Notes: generated from the letters alone by a model not told the origin. DNA of 64,000 nucleotides from Leptospira sp. GIMC2001 (GCF_028462125.1 NZ_CP115468.1:2137097-2201096), one strand, 5' to 3'; shown: positions 1 to 10,090, numbered from the stretch's first letter. Made by a program: numbers and translations.

Positions 1-1
1 A

Positions 2-913
2 GGAAGCGATGAATTTCCTGAAAGTCTAGAATACTATAAAAAGAAATATAAAATTACTAATTCTATTTGGAAATCAATACGCTCAAAAACGGAAATATTT
101 GGTAAAAAAATAGTTTCCGAAATCGAAAAATCAATATTCTCTTTAATTGATACTGAAAGACCGCAGACAATCTACATCTCTGGCGGTGGATCGAAATTAG
201 CTGGTCTAGGAAGATTTATAAGTTCACATTTGGAAATCCCAATCAAAGAATATGATTTTCTTGATATTCAGGATCCTTCTTATATTCAAGCACTGGCAAC
301 TGGGAATCACTATCAACAAAAATCATCCGATCAGATTGATTTCTTAACTACCGATTTTGCAAAGAGACTCAATAAGAATAGTTTCAAAATAGGAAATTTT
401 TTACCACACTTGATTCTCGCTGGAATATCAGTTTTTCTACTTGCTGCTGTTTTTGTTTTCGGAATCATCATTGATAAAAGAAAAATCAGCCAGAATCGTC
501 AAATCCTAGTTGAAAAATATAGATCTGGCTTTGGAGAAGAACCTTCGGATCCGGAATTGGTTATTCAATCAGCAATATCTAAACTAAAAGCTGAGCAGAA
601 AAAAACGGAAATTTTTCGCTTATTCTTAAATAAAGAGAGTATGCTTGATATACTCACTGAGACTTCGGAGTTTTTTCCAGACAAGGAATCACTCCCATTC
701 ATTTTGGAGAATTTTACATTTGAAGGTTCAGAAGTTAGCATTCAAGGAAAAGTAAATGAATACCCAGATATCGGAGTCATCGAATCTGGACTCGCTAAAT
801 CTTCCAAATTCAAAAATGTGAAAGTCATGAACAAAAGATTGATATCTGGAGTTACAAAATTCAAAGTTTCTTTTAAATTGAAAATGGAGATAGTGAGCCC
901 AGACTCAGAGTAA
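2..913 (+). CDS. gspL: Type II secretion GspL/PilM-like actin-fold protein (5' partial)
   Basis: The frame is open from the left edge, so the N-terminus lies outside; about 303 residues are visible. The first visible part contains ISGGGSKLAGLGRF, the phosphate-loop signature that ends the actin-like domain of GspL/PilM/FtsA-type proteins. A hydrophobic span (LPHLILAGISVFLLAAVFVF) follows and then a soluble, probably periplasmic, domain with a ferredoxin-like character. In the type II secretion inner-membrane platform GspL links the cytoplasmic ATPase GspE to GspM. The next two genes are GspM- and GspN-like, which supports this assignment over a type IV pilus PilM-PilN fusion, though that remains possible. 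The stop is one base before the next start. Confidence 0.75.
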   Translation, partial: GSDEFPESLEYYKKKYKITNSIWKSIRSKTEIFGKKIVSEIEKSIFSLIDTERPQTIYISGGGSKLAGLGRFISSHLEIPIKEYDFLDIQDPSYIQALATGNHYQQKSSDQIDFLTTDFAKRLNKNSFKIGNFLPHLILAGISVFLLAAVFVFGIIIDKRKISQNRQILVEKYRSGFGEEPSDPELVIQSAISKLKAEQKKTEIFRLFLNKESMLDILTETSEFFPDKESLPFILENFTFEGSEVSIQGKVNEYPDIGVIESGLAKSSKFKNVKVMNKRLISGVTKFKVSFKLKMEIVSPDSE

Positions 914-914
914 A

Positions 915-1442
915 ATGTTTAATCAATTAAATGAAAGAGAAAGAGTCTTTGTTTTCGCGGGAATTCTGCTTATTGTAGTTATGAGTTTATTCCTGGTCTT
1001 CAACAAGGCATTTGAACTTAGGCGAGAACTTTCGGAGACCGTCAATGAAACAATGTCTCAAGCAACTCAATTAGATCGCATCATAAACGATTACAAATAC
1101 TACCAATCTCTCGAGACTGGTGGTCAAGACGAAGATGTCAATCAAATGTATTCCAAATTAGATCAGATTCTGATAAGATACAATTTAAAAGAAAAAGTAT
1201 CTACCATGAAAGATTCAAGCAATACCATTCGAAAAGAGTATTCACAAATTACAATCGATGTAAGTTTTCGATCTGTAATATTAAATGATATTATTAAGCT
1301 AGTTTACGACATCGAAAAAAATAAACAAATCAATGCAAAAGTGGACTATTTAGATTTTCGTAAACCATTCCAAGACAAAGAAGTTTATGACATCAATATG
1401 AAGATTTCTTCATTTAAAAAATTGGGCAAGGGGGAATCATGA
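915..1442 (+). CDS. gspM: Type II secretion protein GspM-like
   Basis: A 175-residue protein with a short cytoplasmic N-terminus (FNQLNERERVFVFAG), one transmembrane helix at about residues 14-32 and a helical, coiled-coil-prone segment before a small C-terminal domain. This is the architecture of GspM, which pairs with GspL in the inner-membrane platform of the type II secretion system. NERER followed directly by the membrane helix resembles the usual GspM start. It begins one base after the gspL stop, and its own stop overlaps the gspN start (ATGA), so the three genes are probably translated as a unit. The call rests on architecture and position more than on a diagnostic motif. Confidence 0.7.
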   Translation: MFNQLNERERVFVFAGILLIVVMSLFLVFNKAFELRRELSETVNETMSQATQLDRIINDYKYYQSLETGGQDEDVNQMYSKLDQILIRYNLKEKVSTMKDSSNTIRKEYSQITIDVSFRSVILNDIIKLVYDIEKNKQINAKVDYLDFRKPFQDKEVYDINMKISSFKKLGKGES

Positions 1443-2437
1443 ATCTGGAAGAAATCGCAGAAGATGAATATGTTGATGAAGAAGAGCTTCGTGGTTTAAC
1501 TGACTCAGATGAAGATGATGAACTTTTAGAAGAAGAGGAGAAGCCTCTTACAAGAAATACAATCCTTGGTCTAATTGGGATTGGTTTTTTTACTTTTCTA
1601 GTTTTTTCATTATTTTTATTCCCTCTTGATGAAGTTATTAAATCTGTAATATTAGAATTTACAAAAAAAAGTAATGTCATCGTTGAATTCAAAGATATTC
1701 ACTTTCCCTTACTTGGAGAAAAAAGAATTGATTCGTTAGCAATTCAACCTTCCAGCGATACTGTTATTAAATCCGAGGAAGTAATCATCGATCTTAAAAT
1801 TTTGGAAATTTTACAAAGTAGATTTGATGGTGATATCCACTTAAGTTCATTCAGGGTTGAATCGGGAGAGACTTCTATTCTGATTAAGTCGTTGGATGTA
1901 AATGGTCGATTGTCTGGGTTTGATGAAAGGATCAGCAAAACAATAGGCGATCTCAATATCAATATTCATGGAGGCAAAATCATTAGTCTTCCAGAGATTC
2001 CAATGGTAGGGTCGGATGCAAAAGACATTTTAATTTTAAAAGGCAATTTTCTTCTAAAATTCCGATCTGGTAAAATACTCGTCGAAAAAGGAAATTTTGA
2101 TACATCTTGGTTTAAGATTAATTTAACAGGCGTCATCCGCTTGGCGGATTCATTTTCATACAGCAATATCGATCTTAAAATTTGTGCAACAGCTCAAGAA
2201 AAATTTGCGAATGAAAGACCAGATTTAGCAGGCATGCTTGCTATTTTACCACAAGAGAATGGGCGAGGTTGCTTGCCGATAAAAGGAACAATTTCCGCAC
2301 CCCAATTCGACATACCAGCATTAACTGGTGCAACGGGATTCGGAACACCGCCACTGCCTGGCGATGGAAGCCAACCAAACGCAACAAATGATCCGATTGT
2401 AAAAGATGCGAGCTCTACTGAGGAAGGGGATCAATAA
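1439..2437 (+). CDS. gspN: Type II secretion protein GspN-like
   Basis: A 332-residue bitopic protein: a very acidic cytoplasmic head (residues 1-38, runs of Glu/Asp), one membrane helix (about residues 42-62), then a periplasmic beta-rich domain. The domain repeats the AsmA/GspN pattern in which short strands follow a membrane anchor (FKDIHFPLLGEKRIDSLAI; GDIHLSSFRVESGETSILI). The C-terminal 40 residues are Pro/Gly/Thr-rich and probably disordered. It overlaps gspM by ATGA and is the last gene of the operon; nrdJ converges on it. GspN is an accessory, non-universal component of type II systems. An AsmA-like protein of other function is the alternative. Confidence 0.65.
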   Translation: MNLEEIAEDEYVDEEELRGLTDSDEDDELLEEEEKPLTRNTILGLIGIGFFTFLVFSLFLFPLDEVIKSVILEFTKKSNVIVEFKDIHFPLLGEKRIDSLAIQPSSDTVIKSEEVIIDLKILEILQSRFDGDIHLSSFRVESGETSILIKSLDVNGRLSGFDERISKTIGDLNINIHGGKIISLPEIPMVGSDAKDILILKGNFLLKFRSGKILVEKGNFDTSWFKINLTGVIRLADSFSYSNIDLKICATAQEKFANERPDLAGMLAILPQENGRGCLPIKGTISAPQFDIPALTGATGFGTPPLPGDGSQPNATNDPIVKDASSTEEGDQ

Positions 2438-2600
2438 GACCAATCTTACCGCTTAATATGGAATGAAAACTTTCCCACTTTCATCTCAAATGTCTAATTC
2501 TTTTGCCAACAATTGCACGCTTAAGAAAGATCTTGATATAAGGATTGATAAAAGAATAAAAATATGCTATAAATGATTGTTTATATTTTTTTGACTGAAT

Positions 2601-2638
2601 CAATTCGTAGCATAACATCTAAGTTAGGCTACGAATTG
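2601..2638. terminator. Perfect 11-bp inverted repeat between convergent gspN and nrdJ
   Basis: CAATTCGTAGC at 2601-2611 is the exact complement of 2628-2638, with a 16-base loop that can add three further pairs (2613-2615 with 2624-2626). It lies in the 228-bp gap between two convergent genes, where a bidirectional terminator is expected. Neither side carries a classical uninterrupted U tract, so termination is inferred from position. Confidence 0.5.
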
Positions 2639-2665
2639 TATTGAGAGTTTTATTTTAGTCCAGAC

Positions 2666-5600
2666 TTAGCTGCATCCAGTTGTAGATCCACAAGATTGAC
2701 ATTTAAGACAAGAACCATTCCTTACCATTTCGAAAGATCCACATTCTACACAAGAATCACCAGTATATCCTTTGGTTCTTGCTTCTTGTATGATTCTCAT
2801 GGTGTCTTTTGTCGTCTTCAATTTTGTTTCTGCCAATGCTACAGCCGAGTTAACGGAGGCTAATGGTGAATCTTTGTATTCTTTATCAAGAGCACCAGAA
2901 ATTGAAAGTGTTTTTACTTCTTGCATAACGGCAGCCGATGACTCAGTTGAGCTTTTAGTTTTCTCTGAAACAACAGCTTGCTTTGGCAATTCATCACGAG
3001 ATGGATCATCTGGCAGAACTTGCGAAGATTTTCTTCCCACTTCATCTGCACGTAAATCTTCAGGACTCACTTGAGCTAAATCATATCGTCCCAAATAAGT
3101 CACGGCAAGTTCTCTGAATAGATAATCTATTACCGAAGTACTCATTTTTATATGCGGATTCCCAGAAACCATTCCATTTGGTTCGAATTTGAAAAATGTG
3201 AAAGCTTCAACAAATTCTTCTAACGGAACTCCATGCTGTAATCCCAAAGACACAGAAATAGCAAATGCATTCATCAAACTTCTAAATGCAGCACCTTCTT
3301 TATGCATATCAATGAAGATTTCTCCAATCTGTCCGTCTTCATATTCACCAGTTCGCAGATAGACCTTATGTCCACCGACCATAGCTTTTTGAGTATATCC
3401 TGCTCTTCGATTAGGAAGTCGACGTCTCTGAGATACATATTTATAGACAATTCTTTCTGCTACTTCTTTGGTATTCGTGGCAGCCGATGCTGTGTTCATT
3501 GGAAGCTCATCTTCCTCATCTGCAAAACTCAATAATTGAAATACTGAGTTTAGTGGTTGGGAAAGTTTCGATCCGTCTCGATACAATGCATTAGCCTTTA
3601 CCATCATCTTCCAAGATTGGTAGTAAGCGTCTTTTATATCAGCCACTGTCGCATCTTCTGGGAGATTGATAGTTTTCGAAATCGCACCACTAATAAAAGG
3701 TTGGGCTGCCGCCATAACACGAATATGCGACCCATAAGATAAGAATCTCTTACCATATTTTCCACATTTGTTTGCACAATCAAAAACAGCTAAATCCTTT
3801 TCCTTCAAGAAAGGTGCATTCTCAACTGTCATAGTTCCACAAACATAATCGTTAGCTTGAGTAATTTCTTCTTCAGTAAAGCCTAATTTATTTAGGAGAT
3901 TGAAATTTGGTTCGTTGTAGACCTCTGGACCGATTCCAAGATTTACTTTTAAGAAATCTTCACCAAGTGTAAATTTATTGAACGCAAATTGAATATCAAA
4001 AACAAAAGGTAAATCCTTTTCCAATTTATCAAGGATCTCATCAGTAAACCCTTTGGCTTTCAAATTCTGAGTGTTGATTCCCGGTGCACCTCTAAAAGTT
4101 GCATGTCCTTTGCAATAATTAACGATTGCTTCAATCTCACTCGCTGAATATCCTAACTTCTTCAATCCATATGGAACGGATTGATTGATAATTTTGAAAT
4201 AACCACCACCAGCCAGTTTTTTGAATTTAACTAAAGCAAAGTCAGGTTCAATTCCAGTAGTATCACAATCCATAACCAATCCAATCGTGCCAGTCGGTGC
4301 GATAACTGTAACTTGTGCGTTCCGATAACCGTGTTCTTCACCTAACTTAACTGCAAGGTCTGAATCCTGTCTTGCAGCATTGAGTAAATAAGATGGGCAA
4401 TAGGCTGGATCAATTCCGATTGGTGTAATAGTAAGTTTTTCGTATTCCTCGCGAGGAGCATTGTATGCGGCTCTTCTATGATTGCGCATAACGCGAAGCA
4501 TATGGCTTTTATTCTTTTTGTATCCGTCAAAAGCTCCCAATTCTTTTGCCATTTCCGCTGAAGTCGCATAGGCTGTCATATGCATGATGGACGTGATCGC
4601 ACCTGTGATAGCCATCGATTCCTTGGAATCATAAGGAATTCCCATTACCATAAGAAGAGAACCAAGATTCGCATAACCCAATCCTAAAGTTCTAAACTTA
4701 TAAGAAAGTTCAGCTATTTCTTTGGAAGGAAATTGCGCCATAGTAACAGAAATTTCAAGAATGATTGTCCAGATTTTGCAGAGGTAGCGGAAATCTTCAA
4801 CTTGGAAAGTTCCATCTTCATGATTTATGAATTTTTGAAGATTCGCAGAAGCTAAGTTACATGCCGTATTATCCAAGAACATATATTCGGAGCAAGGATT
4901 GGATGCTTTGATCTCTCCATCTTCTGGACATGTATGCCATTCATTGATTGTAGAGTGATACTGAGTTCCTGGATCTGCAGAAGCCCAAGCAGAATAAGCA
5001 ATTTTCTCCCAAAGGTCTCTTGCTCGAAGAGTTCTGGTCGGTTTTGACTCTCGATTCTCTTTTGCAGATTTTTCTAATTCTGTTCGATTGTATAGATGCC
5101 AATTTTCGTCCTTATCGACCGCATCCATAAAGGAATTAGGAATTCGAACGGAATTATTGCTATTCTGTCCAGATACTGTATTGTATGCATCGGACTGCCA
5201 ATCGGTTGTCAATTCATCGAATAAGATTTCTTTGAACCCTTGTTTCGCTAGATCGATAACTCTTTTGATGTAGTTGTCAGGCACGAAAGATTTTTTTGCA
5301 ATTTTGATAGCTTTTTTGAGTCTAGGGTTTTCCAAAGGAACAAATCGGCTGTCTTCTGTTAGAGGCTTTCCTTCATCTGAAATATAGCAAGCCTGCATGA
5401 TATCATTGAGTAAGCGGTTATTGATTACTGATCCAGTTACGAGAGATGCAACTTTTTTCTCTTCTTCCACTTTCCAATTGATAAATTCTTCAATATCAGG
5501 ATGATCTAAATCCAAACAGACCATCTTTGCTGCACGTCTTGTAGTTCCACCAGACTTGATTGCGCCAGCTGCCCGATCTCCAATTTTCAGAAAACTCATA

Positions 5601-6361
5601 AGTCCGGAGCTTTTGCCACCGCCAGACAGAGGTTCATCTACACCTCGCAAATTGGAAAAATTGGTTCCTGTTCCTGATCCATATTTAAATAATCGCGCTT
5701 CACGAACCCAAAGATCCATGATTCCGCCTTCGTTTACAAGATCATCATCCACACTTTGGATAAAACAAGCGTGTGGCTGAGGATGCTCATAGGAAGATGC
5801 AGATTTAGTCAATTTTCCTGATTTAGGATCTACATAAAAATGTCCTTGTGATTTGCCGTCGATTCCATACGCCCAATGCAATCCCGTATTAAACCATTGA
5901 GGTGAATTGGGAGCTGCCATTTGGTTTGCGAGCATGAAGATAACCTCTTCATAGAAGCATCTGGCACTTTCATCATCGGAAAAGTAGCCGTGTTTTTTGC
6001 CCCAATAAGTCCAGCAACCAGCCAACCTATGAAAAACTTGTCTTGAATCTCCTTCTCCCGTGAATCGATCTTCTGGAGCCAGAGAATTCAGCTTCTCTTC
6101 ATCTGGAACGGATCTCTGTAGCCATTCTGGAATTCCTTCTTCAGCTACTTTCTTCAAATATTTTGGGATTCCTTTTCTTCGGAAGTATTTCTGTGCTAAA
6201 ATATCTGTTGCGACTTGCGACCAAGAGTCGGGAACAGCAACATCTTTCGCTTCGAAGACAACGGAACCATCTGGATTAGCAATTTTGGAATTTCTTTTTG
6301 TCCAGTTGATGCCTGGGTATGTTTCAGTATGATTTTTTGTAAAGTGACGTTCAAGTTTCAT
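2666..6361 (-). CDS. nrdJ: Class II adenosylcobalamin-dependent ribonucleotide reductase
   Basis: A protein of about 1231 residues that reduces ribonucleotides to deoxyribonucleotides using a cobalamin-generated thiyl radical, independently of oxygen. Visible family signatures are [18 protein letters not shown] in the active-site barrel, [20 protein letters not shown], and [20 protein letters not shown]. The C-terminus ends in a CxxC...CxxC cysteine-rich tail ([18 protein letters not shown] then CGSTTGCS) that serves thiol re-reduction and metal binding. The length fits the large NrdJ type. The frame continues 24 bases upstream to a TTG, but ATG at 6361 gives the more usual beginning ([20 protein letters not shown]), with GGAG about 12 bases upstream. 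The gene stands alone, with no nrdR or cobalamin gene nearby. I looked for a cobalamin riboswitch in 6362-6549 and saw none. Confidence 0.95.
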   Translation of the reverse strand: MKLERHFTKNHTETYPGINWTKRNSKIANPDGSVVFEAKDVAVPDSWSQVATDILAQKYFRRKGIPKYLKKVAEEGIPEWLQRSVPDEEKLNSLAPEDRFTGEGDSRQVFHRLAGCWTYWGKKHGYFSDDESARCFYEEVIFMLANQMAAPNSPQWFNTGLHWAYGIDGKSQGHFYVDPKSGKLTKSASSYEHPQPHACFIQSVDDDLVNEGGIMDLWVREARLFKYGSGTGTNFSNLRGVDEPLSGGGKSSGLMSFLKIGDRAAGAIKSGGTTRRAAKMVCLDLDHPDIEEFINWKVEEEKKVASLVTGSVINNRLLNDIMQACYISDEGKPLTEDSRFVPLENPRLKKAIKIAKKSFVPDNYIKRVIDLAKQGFKEILFDELTTDWQSDAYNTVSGQNSNNSVRIPNSFMDAVDKDENWHLYNRTELEKSAKENRESKPTRTLRARDLWEKIAYSAWASADPGTQYHSTINEWHTCPEDGEIKASNPCSEYMFLDNTACNLASANLQKFINHEDGTFQVEDFRYLCKIWTIILEISVTMAQFPSKEIAELSYKFRTLGLGYANLGSLLMVMGIPYDSKESMAITGAITSIMHMTAYATSAEMAKELGAFDGYKKNKSHMLRVMRNHRRAAYNAPREEYEKLTITPIGIDPAYCPSYLLNAARQDSDLAVKLGEEHGYRNAQVTVIAPTGTIGLVMDCDTTGIEPDFALVKFKKLAGGGYFKIINQSVPYGLKKLGYSASEIEAIVNYCKGHATFRGAPGINTQNLKAKGFTDEILDKLEKDLPFVFDIQFAFNKFTLGEDFLKVNLGIGPEVYNEPNFNLLNKLGFTEEEITQANDYVCGTMTVENAPFLKEKDLAVFDCANKCGKYGKRFLSYGSHIRVMAAAQPFISGAISKTINLPEDATVADIKDAYYQSWKMMVKANALYRDGSKLSQPLNSVFQLLSFADEEDELPMNTASAATNTKEVAERIVYKYVSQRRRLPNRRAGYTQKAMVGGHKVYLRTGEYEDGQIGEIFIDMHKEGAAFRSLMNAFAISVSLGLQHGVPLEEFVEAFTFFKFEPNGMVSGNPHIKMSTSVIDYLFRELAVTYLGRYDLAQVSPEDLRADEVGRKSSQVLPDDPSRDELPKQAVVSEKTKSSTESSAAVMQEVKTLSISGALDKEYKDSPLASVNSAVALAETKLKTTKDTMRIIQEARTKGYTGDSCVECGSFEMVRNGSCLKCQSCGSTTGCS

Positions 6362-6549
6362 GGGCGAGAAAAGCTCCGATTTCAAGATAGATGGAATTAT
6401 GTCACTATGATCTAAACCTAATTAGTTTCACCAAAAAAATCTTGGCTCTACGCACAAAATTACAATTTCCTTTAGAAAAAATCAACCCAATCTAATAGAT
6501 TTTGCCTTGTCATTTTTAGCCCGTCCAAGACTCTGGCAATTGCTGACAA

Positions 6550-6623
<74 letters not shown>

Positions 6624-6698
6624 AGCTTTTTTTCCCGCAAGATGGCTTATTCTAGCTTTCTAAATCAACTTTTTCTCCCTGACTAAGATTTATTTCGA

Positions 6699-6720
6699 GT
6701 GCATAAATTGCAAAATGCAC
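6699..6720. promoter_or_regulatory. Inverted repeat GTGCAT-N10-ATGCAC, possible operator
   Basis: Six-base arms at 6699-6704 and 6715-6720 flank a ten-base AT-rich spacer. It lies in the 292-bp stretch between tRNA-Asn and the flavoprotein/radical SAM operon, about 195 bp upstream of that operon's start. The spacing is compatible with binding of a dimeric regulator on one helix face. Nothing else recognisable is in this stretch apart from AT-rich DNA. Function is inference only. Confidence 0.3.
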
Positions 6721-6914
6721 CGGGCGATGAATCAATTGCTGAGATTTTTCCCTCAATGTCTTAGAATTTTACTCAATTTATCATTCATAATTTCTTTTTC
6801 TATCATGTTGAAGAAAGATTTCATTACTCAGAATAGTATAAGAAAATACAATTTATTGATTGATAAAATTTGCTTATTCTTAAACTGTTTTGCATCACAG
6901 AGTAAAGAATCATT

Positions 6915-8567
6915 ATGAAAAAAAATAGAATCATCATAGTCGGTGGCGCTTTGGCGGGTCCAGTAGCGGCTTCAAGAGCAAGAGAGATTGACGAAAATGC
7001 AGAAATTATCCTGCTTGAACGAAATACTCGAGTAAGCTACGCACTTGCCGGTTTATCCTTTTATTTAAGTGAAGATGTAAAGAGCTTAGAGGATCTCAAT
7101 CGCGAAAGAGAAGACTTCTTCAAATCGGTCTATAATATTGATGTTCTAACTAAGACAGAAGTAATTTCGCTGAATCGAAAATCCAAAACACTTCTGATTC
7201 GCAATTCCGAAACAGAAAAAACCCTCGAATATGATCGCTTAATTTTTGCAACGGGTGCTGGCTCCCTAAAACCCGCAAACCTTCCTGATATAGAAAACTT
7301 TCGTTATTTTCGAACTCTCGATGACCTTGATGCGATTCAGAAAAATTTAATCAATGGAGCAAATCGATTTATCGTTCTTGGTGGTGGTTCAATGGGACTT
7401 GAAGCAACGGATGGACTCGTTCGTGGCGGAGGTAAGGTAACATTGATAGAAAAGAACGAACATATTCTTCCTCATTTTAGTAAAAATATTGCAAGCCTCG
7501 CTGAACACTCACTTAAGTCACAAGTGGATCTCATCTGCGGCTATCGAGAAATTGAATTCAAAACGCAGAATCGCAAATTGGTAGCTGTGATTGTTGATGG
7601 AAAAGAAATCGAAACTGATTTCCTTGTCTGTGCAATTGGAGTTCGTCCAAGAACAGAGCTACTCGCTGAGTCAGGATTGAAATTGAATCCGGACGGATCG
7701 ATCCCAATTGATAAAAATTGTCGAACAACAGATAAGAATATTTATGCGTGCAGTATTTGCGTGAGCCTTCCAGAATCATTTAGTTCATCTGGATGGATTC
7801 CACAAGCTGCAATCGCTGATAAAACAGCTCAGGTGGCAGGAGCCAATGCTGTTGGTCTCGGTTTAGAAATAGGCAAATTCACAGGTTCTATGATAGTTCG
7901 TCTCCCCAACACAGAAGTTGGACGAGTTGGATTATCCGAAGATGATATTCGCAATAAATATAAAAAGGGAAAATGGGACAAAGTTTTCATTCAAGCCAAT
8001 AATATTGAATCTTATATGCCCAATGCATCTCCAATTTTTCTTGAGATTTTCTATAAGAAAGGAAGTTGCAAAATATTAGGACTAGAAGCGATCGGCAGAG
8101 ATATTAAATCTAGGCTGGATTCTTGTGCTGTTGCGATTCAAGCAGGTATGAATTTGGAAGAGCTATCTCAAGTGGATTTCTCCTATTCACCTGCATTCGG
8201 AACATCTAGAGATGCATTGAATGTGGTTTCCACAGTTGCAATGTTTGGTGAACTCAAACTAACTGATTGGATCGAACCGCAAAAAATTATTAACAGCAGA
8301 AATAATTATTTTATTGTTGATGTTGGCGTCCAAGAATCTCAAAATAAAATTGCGGATTTCTATCTTAAATTGGAAGATCTACGTTCCAATATTCAGACTT
8401 TGATTGAAGCATACAACCAATCCAAAGCAACTGAGATTGCTATCATCAGTAATTCAGGAAGAAGAGGTCATCTTGCACTTAGAATCTTAGACTCGTATGG
8501 TCTAAAAGTTAAAAATGTTGCCGGTGGATTCACACTTTTTTCTGCTTTGGAGAAATCTGGCAGATGA
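6915..8567 (+). CDS. CoA-disulfide-reductase-like FAD/NAD(P) flavoprotein with C-terminal rhodanese domain, both cysteines missing
   Basis: A 550-residue protein. Residues 1-150 are an FAD-binding Rossmann half (IIIVGGALAG at 6-15), residues about 151-280 an NAD(P)-binding half (VLGGGSMGLEATDGL, near 154-168), residues about 320-450 the pyridine-disulfide dimerisation domain, and about 455-550 a rhodanese-like domain. This is the CoADR-rhodanese architecture. In that family the redox cysteine lies in an SFANCGLPYY-type motif; here the motif reads SYALAGLSFYL with Ala45 at the cysteine position. In the rhodanese loop the cysteine position is Ser512 (IISNSGRRG). Ordinary disulfide and sulfur-transfer chemistry is therefore unlikely. 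The stop overlaps the start of the radical SAM gene (ATGA), suggesting a functional partnership, perhaps electron supply. FAD and NAD(P)H binding look intact; the substrate is unknown. Confidence 0.8.
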   Translation: MKKNRIIIVGGALAGPVAASRAREIDENAEIILLERNTRVSYALAGLSFYLSEDVKSLEDLNREREDFFKSVYNIDVLTKTEVISLNRKSKTLLIRNSETEKTLEYDRLIFATGAGSLKPANLPDIENFRYFRTLDDLDAIQKNLINGANRFIVLGGGSMGLEATDGLVRGGGKVTLIEKNEHILPHFSKNIASLAEHSLKSQVDLICGYREIEFKTQNRKLVAVIVDGKEIETDFLVCAIGVRPRTELLAESGLKLNPDGSIPIDKNCRTTDKNIYACSICVSLPESFSSSGWIPQAAIADKTAQVAGANAVGLGLEIGKFTGSMIVRLPNTEVGRVGLSEDDIRNKYKKGKWDKVFIQANNIESYMPNASPIFLEIFYKKGSCKILGLEAIGRDIKSRLDSCAVAIQAGMNLEELSQVDFSYSPAFGTSRDALNVVSTVAMFGELKLTDWIEPQKIINSRNNYFIVDVGVQESQNKIADFYLKLEDLRSNIQTLIEAYNQSKATEIAIISNSGRRGHLALRILDSYGLKVKNVAGGFTLFSALEKSGR

Positions 8568-10045
8568 CTTGGGTAGAGCCAGATTCTTCTGACCAAGTAA
8601 AATATGATCCGCAAGAAGTTTTTGAAGCAGGCGAACTCAACCATCATATTTCCAATACTGCTTATCCAATTGCACATGCAATAACATGGAAGCCCTATCG
8701 TGTCCGTCTCGAACAACATTTACAGACCGTAGTGAAATCTTTCGAGAACCTAACGGATATTTCATTATATACTCATATACCATTTTGTGAAAAGCGTTGT
8801 TACTTCTGTGAATACACAGTTGTTGGAAAGGATGAACTGAGCGAAACTAAGAAATACATGGACTATCTCCGAAAGGAATTGGAGAATTATAGCAATATTT
8901 TAGGACGAAAGCGAATTCTTGGATTTGATATTGGAGGAGGAACTCCTTCCTTTGTCGATTCCAAATTGCTAGCAAATCATATTGATGATGTATCTCGTTT
9001 TTTTGATTTAGATAAAGATACAGAAATCAGTATTGAGACCACGCCAAAAATCGCAAGTGATGATATAGCAAAATTAAAGGATTACCGTAGCTCAGGAATC
9101 AAAAGAATTAGTATGGGTATTCAAGTCACTCAGCCAGATCTATTAAAAATACTCGGCAGATCTGCAAATGGACTAGACCATATCTTCAAAGCAACAGAGA
9201 ATATTCGCAAAGTAAATTTCAATAAATTCAATATTGATCTTATGTATGGATTTGCGGATCAGACTCTTGAGAGTTGGGAATCTACTCTGAAGGTAGCGAT
9301 GCAACTCGATCCTGATTATATAACTCTTTATCGTATGAGATATAAATTGACTCGGATCTCCGATCAAGCTTCTAGAATTGAGCTAAGTAAAATTCGACAG
9401 ATGGCTGATCTCGCTAAGAATTTTTTATCAGCTAATGGTTATTATGCCAATCCTGGCAAAAACACCTATTCAATAATTAACAATGACACAGGAACTAGTA
9501 GCTATCTTACTCGTAGGGTAATTCAAGGATTCCCCTATCTAGGACTGGGTTTGGGCGCACAAACATTTACTGATACAACCATTTCTTACAATAGCGGTTC
9601 CGTGGGAAAAAATCTAAATCCATACTTCAAAAAGATCGATGATGGTTTACTGCCGATTCAAGACCTCTACAATCTTCCACTCGCGCATATGATGTCGAAG
9701 ATGATTGCTGTAAGTTTTTATTTTGGCGAAATCAATTTGGAAAGTTTTTACAATAAATTTCATATCAGACTAGAGGATGCTTATACAGATTCTGTCAATT
9801 ATGCGCTGGAACACGGATTAATGGAATATACGAATAGTATAAACGGATTGGAAATATTAGGAAATGATCACGGAACAAATAGAAGCCAATGCTTGTCACT
9901 TACACCCAAGGGTGCTAAGCATTTCAATGGAACTATTGCGCTTTTCTTCGCAAGCAGTATTCAAAAATATCTAATTGAACGAGATCCGACAAAAGCTCAA
10001 GATATGGCAATCAATCAAAAACTCGCAGTTAAGATCTCAGCATAA
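8564..10045 (+). CDS. HemN/HemW-like radical SAM protein
   Basis: A 493-residue radical SAM enzyme of the coproporphyrinogen III dehydrogenase-like group. The cluster motif is HIPFCEKRCYFCEY, CX3CX2C at about residues 74-81; HemN itself carries a further cysteine at the position of this Tyr. GGGTPSF is the SAM-binding glycine motif, and the HemN C-terminal region is present with LSLTPKGAKHF near the end. It differs from HemW (usually CPYC) and from true HemN, so the substrate may be a tetrapyrrole or something else. It overlaps the preceding flavoprotein gene by ATGA. Because the partner is a cysteine-free pyridine-nucleotide flavoprotein, an NAD(P)H-fed reductase and radical enzyme pair is a reasonable inference. 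I would not name it hemN or hemW. Confidence 0.8.
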   Translation: MTWVEPDSSDQVKYDPQEVFEAGELNHHISNTAYPIAHAITWKPYRVRLEQHLQTVVKSFENLTDISLYTHIPFCEKRCYFCEYTVVGKDELSETKKYMDYLRKELENYSNILGRKRILGFDIGGGTPSFVDSKLLANHIDDVSRFFDLDKDTEISIETTPKIASDDIAKLKDYRSSGIKRISMGIQVTQPDLLKILGRSANGLDHIFKATENIRKVNFNKFNIDLMYGFADQTLESWESTLKVAMQLDPDYITLYRMRYKLTRISDQASRIELSKIRQMADLAKNFLSANGYYANPGKNTYSIINNDTGTSSYLTRRVIQGFPYLGLGLGAQTFTDTTISYNSGSVGKNLNPYFKKIDDGLLPIQDLYNLPLAHMMSKMIAVSFYFGEINLESFYNKFHIRLEDAYTDSVNYALEHGLMEYTNSINGLEILGNDHGTNRSQCLSLTPKGAKHFNGTIALFFASSIQKYLIERDPTKAQDMAINQKLAVKISA

Positions 10046-10068
10046 AAAAAGGAAGGGCAATCCCTTCC
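10044..10068 (-). terminator. Intrinsic terminator for the Fe-S oxidoreductase gene
   Basis: GGAAGGG-CAAT-CCCTTCC (10051-10068) forms a perfect 7-bp stem with a 4-base loop. Seven A at 10044-10050 read as a U tract on the minus strand, immediately after the stem in that direction. This ends the minus-strand gene at 10143-12224. Confidence 0.8.
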
Positions 10069-10090
10069 TGTGACATTTTGAAATTTAGTT

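Noticed and set aside
1414..1692. Minus-strand frame rich in serine opposite gspM/gspN
   Set aside because: The serine run is the antisense reading of the acidic head of gspN; the real gene is on the plus strand with a conserved operon context.
6362..6549. Possible cobalamin riboswitch in front of nrdJ
   Set aside because: I looked for a B12-box-like conserved core and a large structured leader on the minus strand and found only AT-rich sequence.
6715..6918. 67-codon plus-strand frame overlapping the flavoprotein start by ATGA
   Set aside because: No ribosome site, no recognisable domain, and a composition (Phe/Leu/Ile/Lys/Asn) expected from AT-rich noncoding DNA. It also spans the 6699-6720 dyad.
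8564..10045. Naming the radical SAM gene hemN or hemW
   Set aside because: The cluster motif and the flavoprotein partner fit neither well; a specific name would overstate the evidence.
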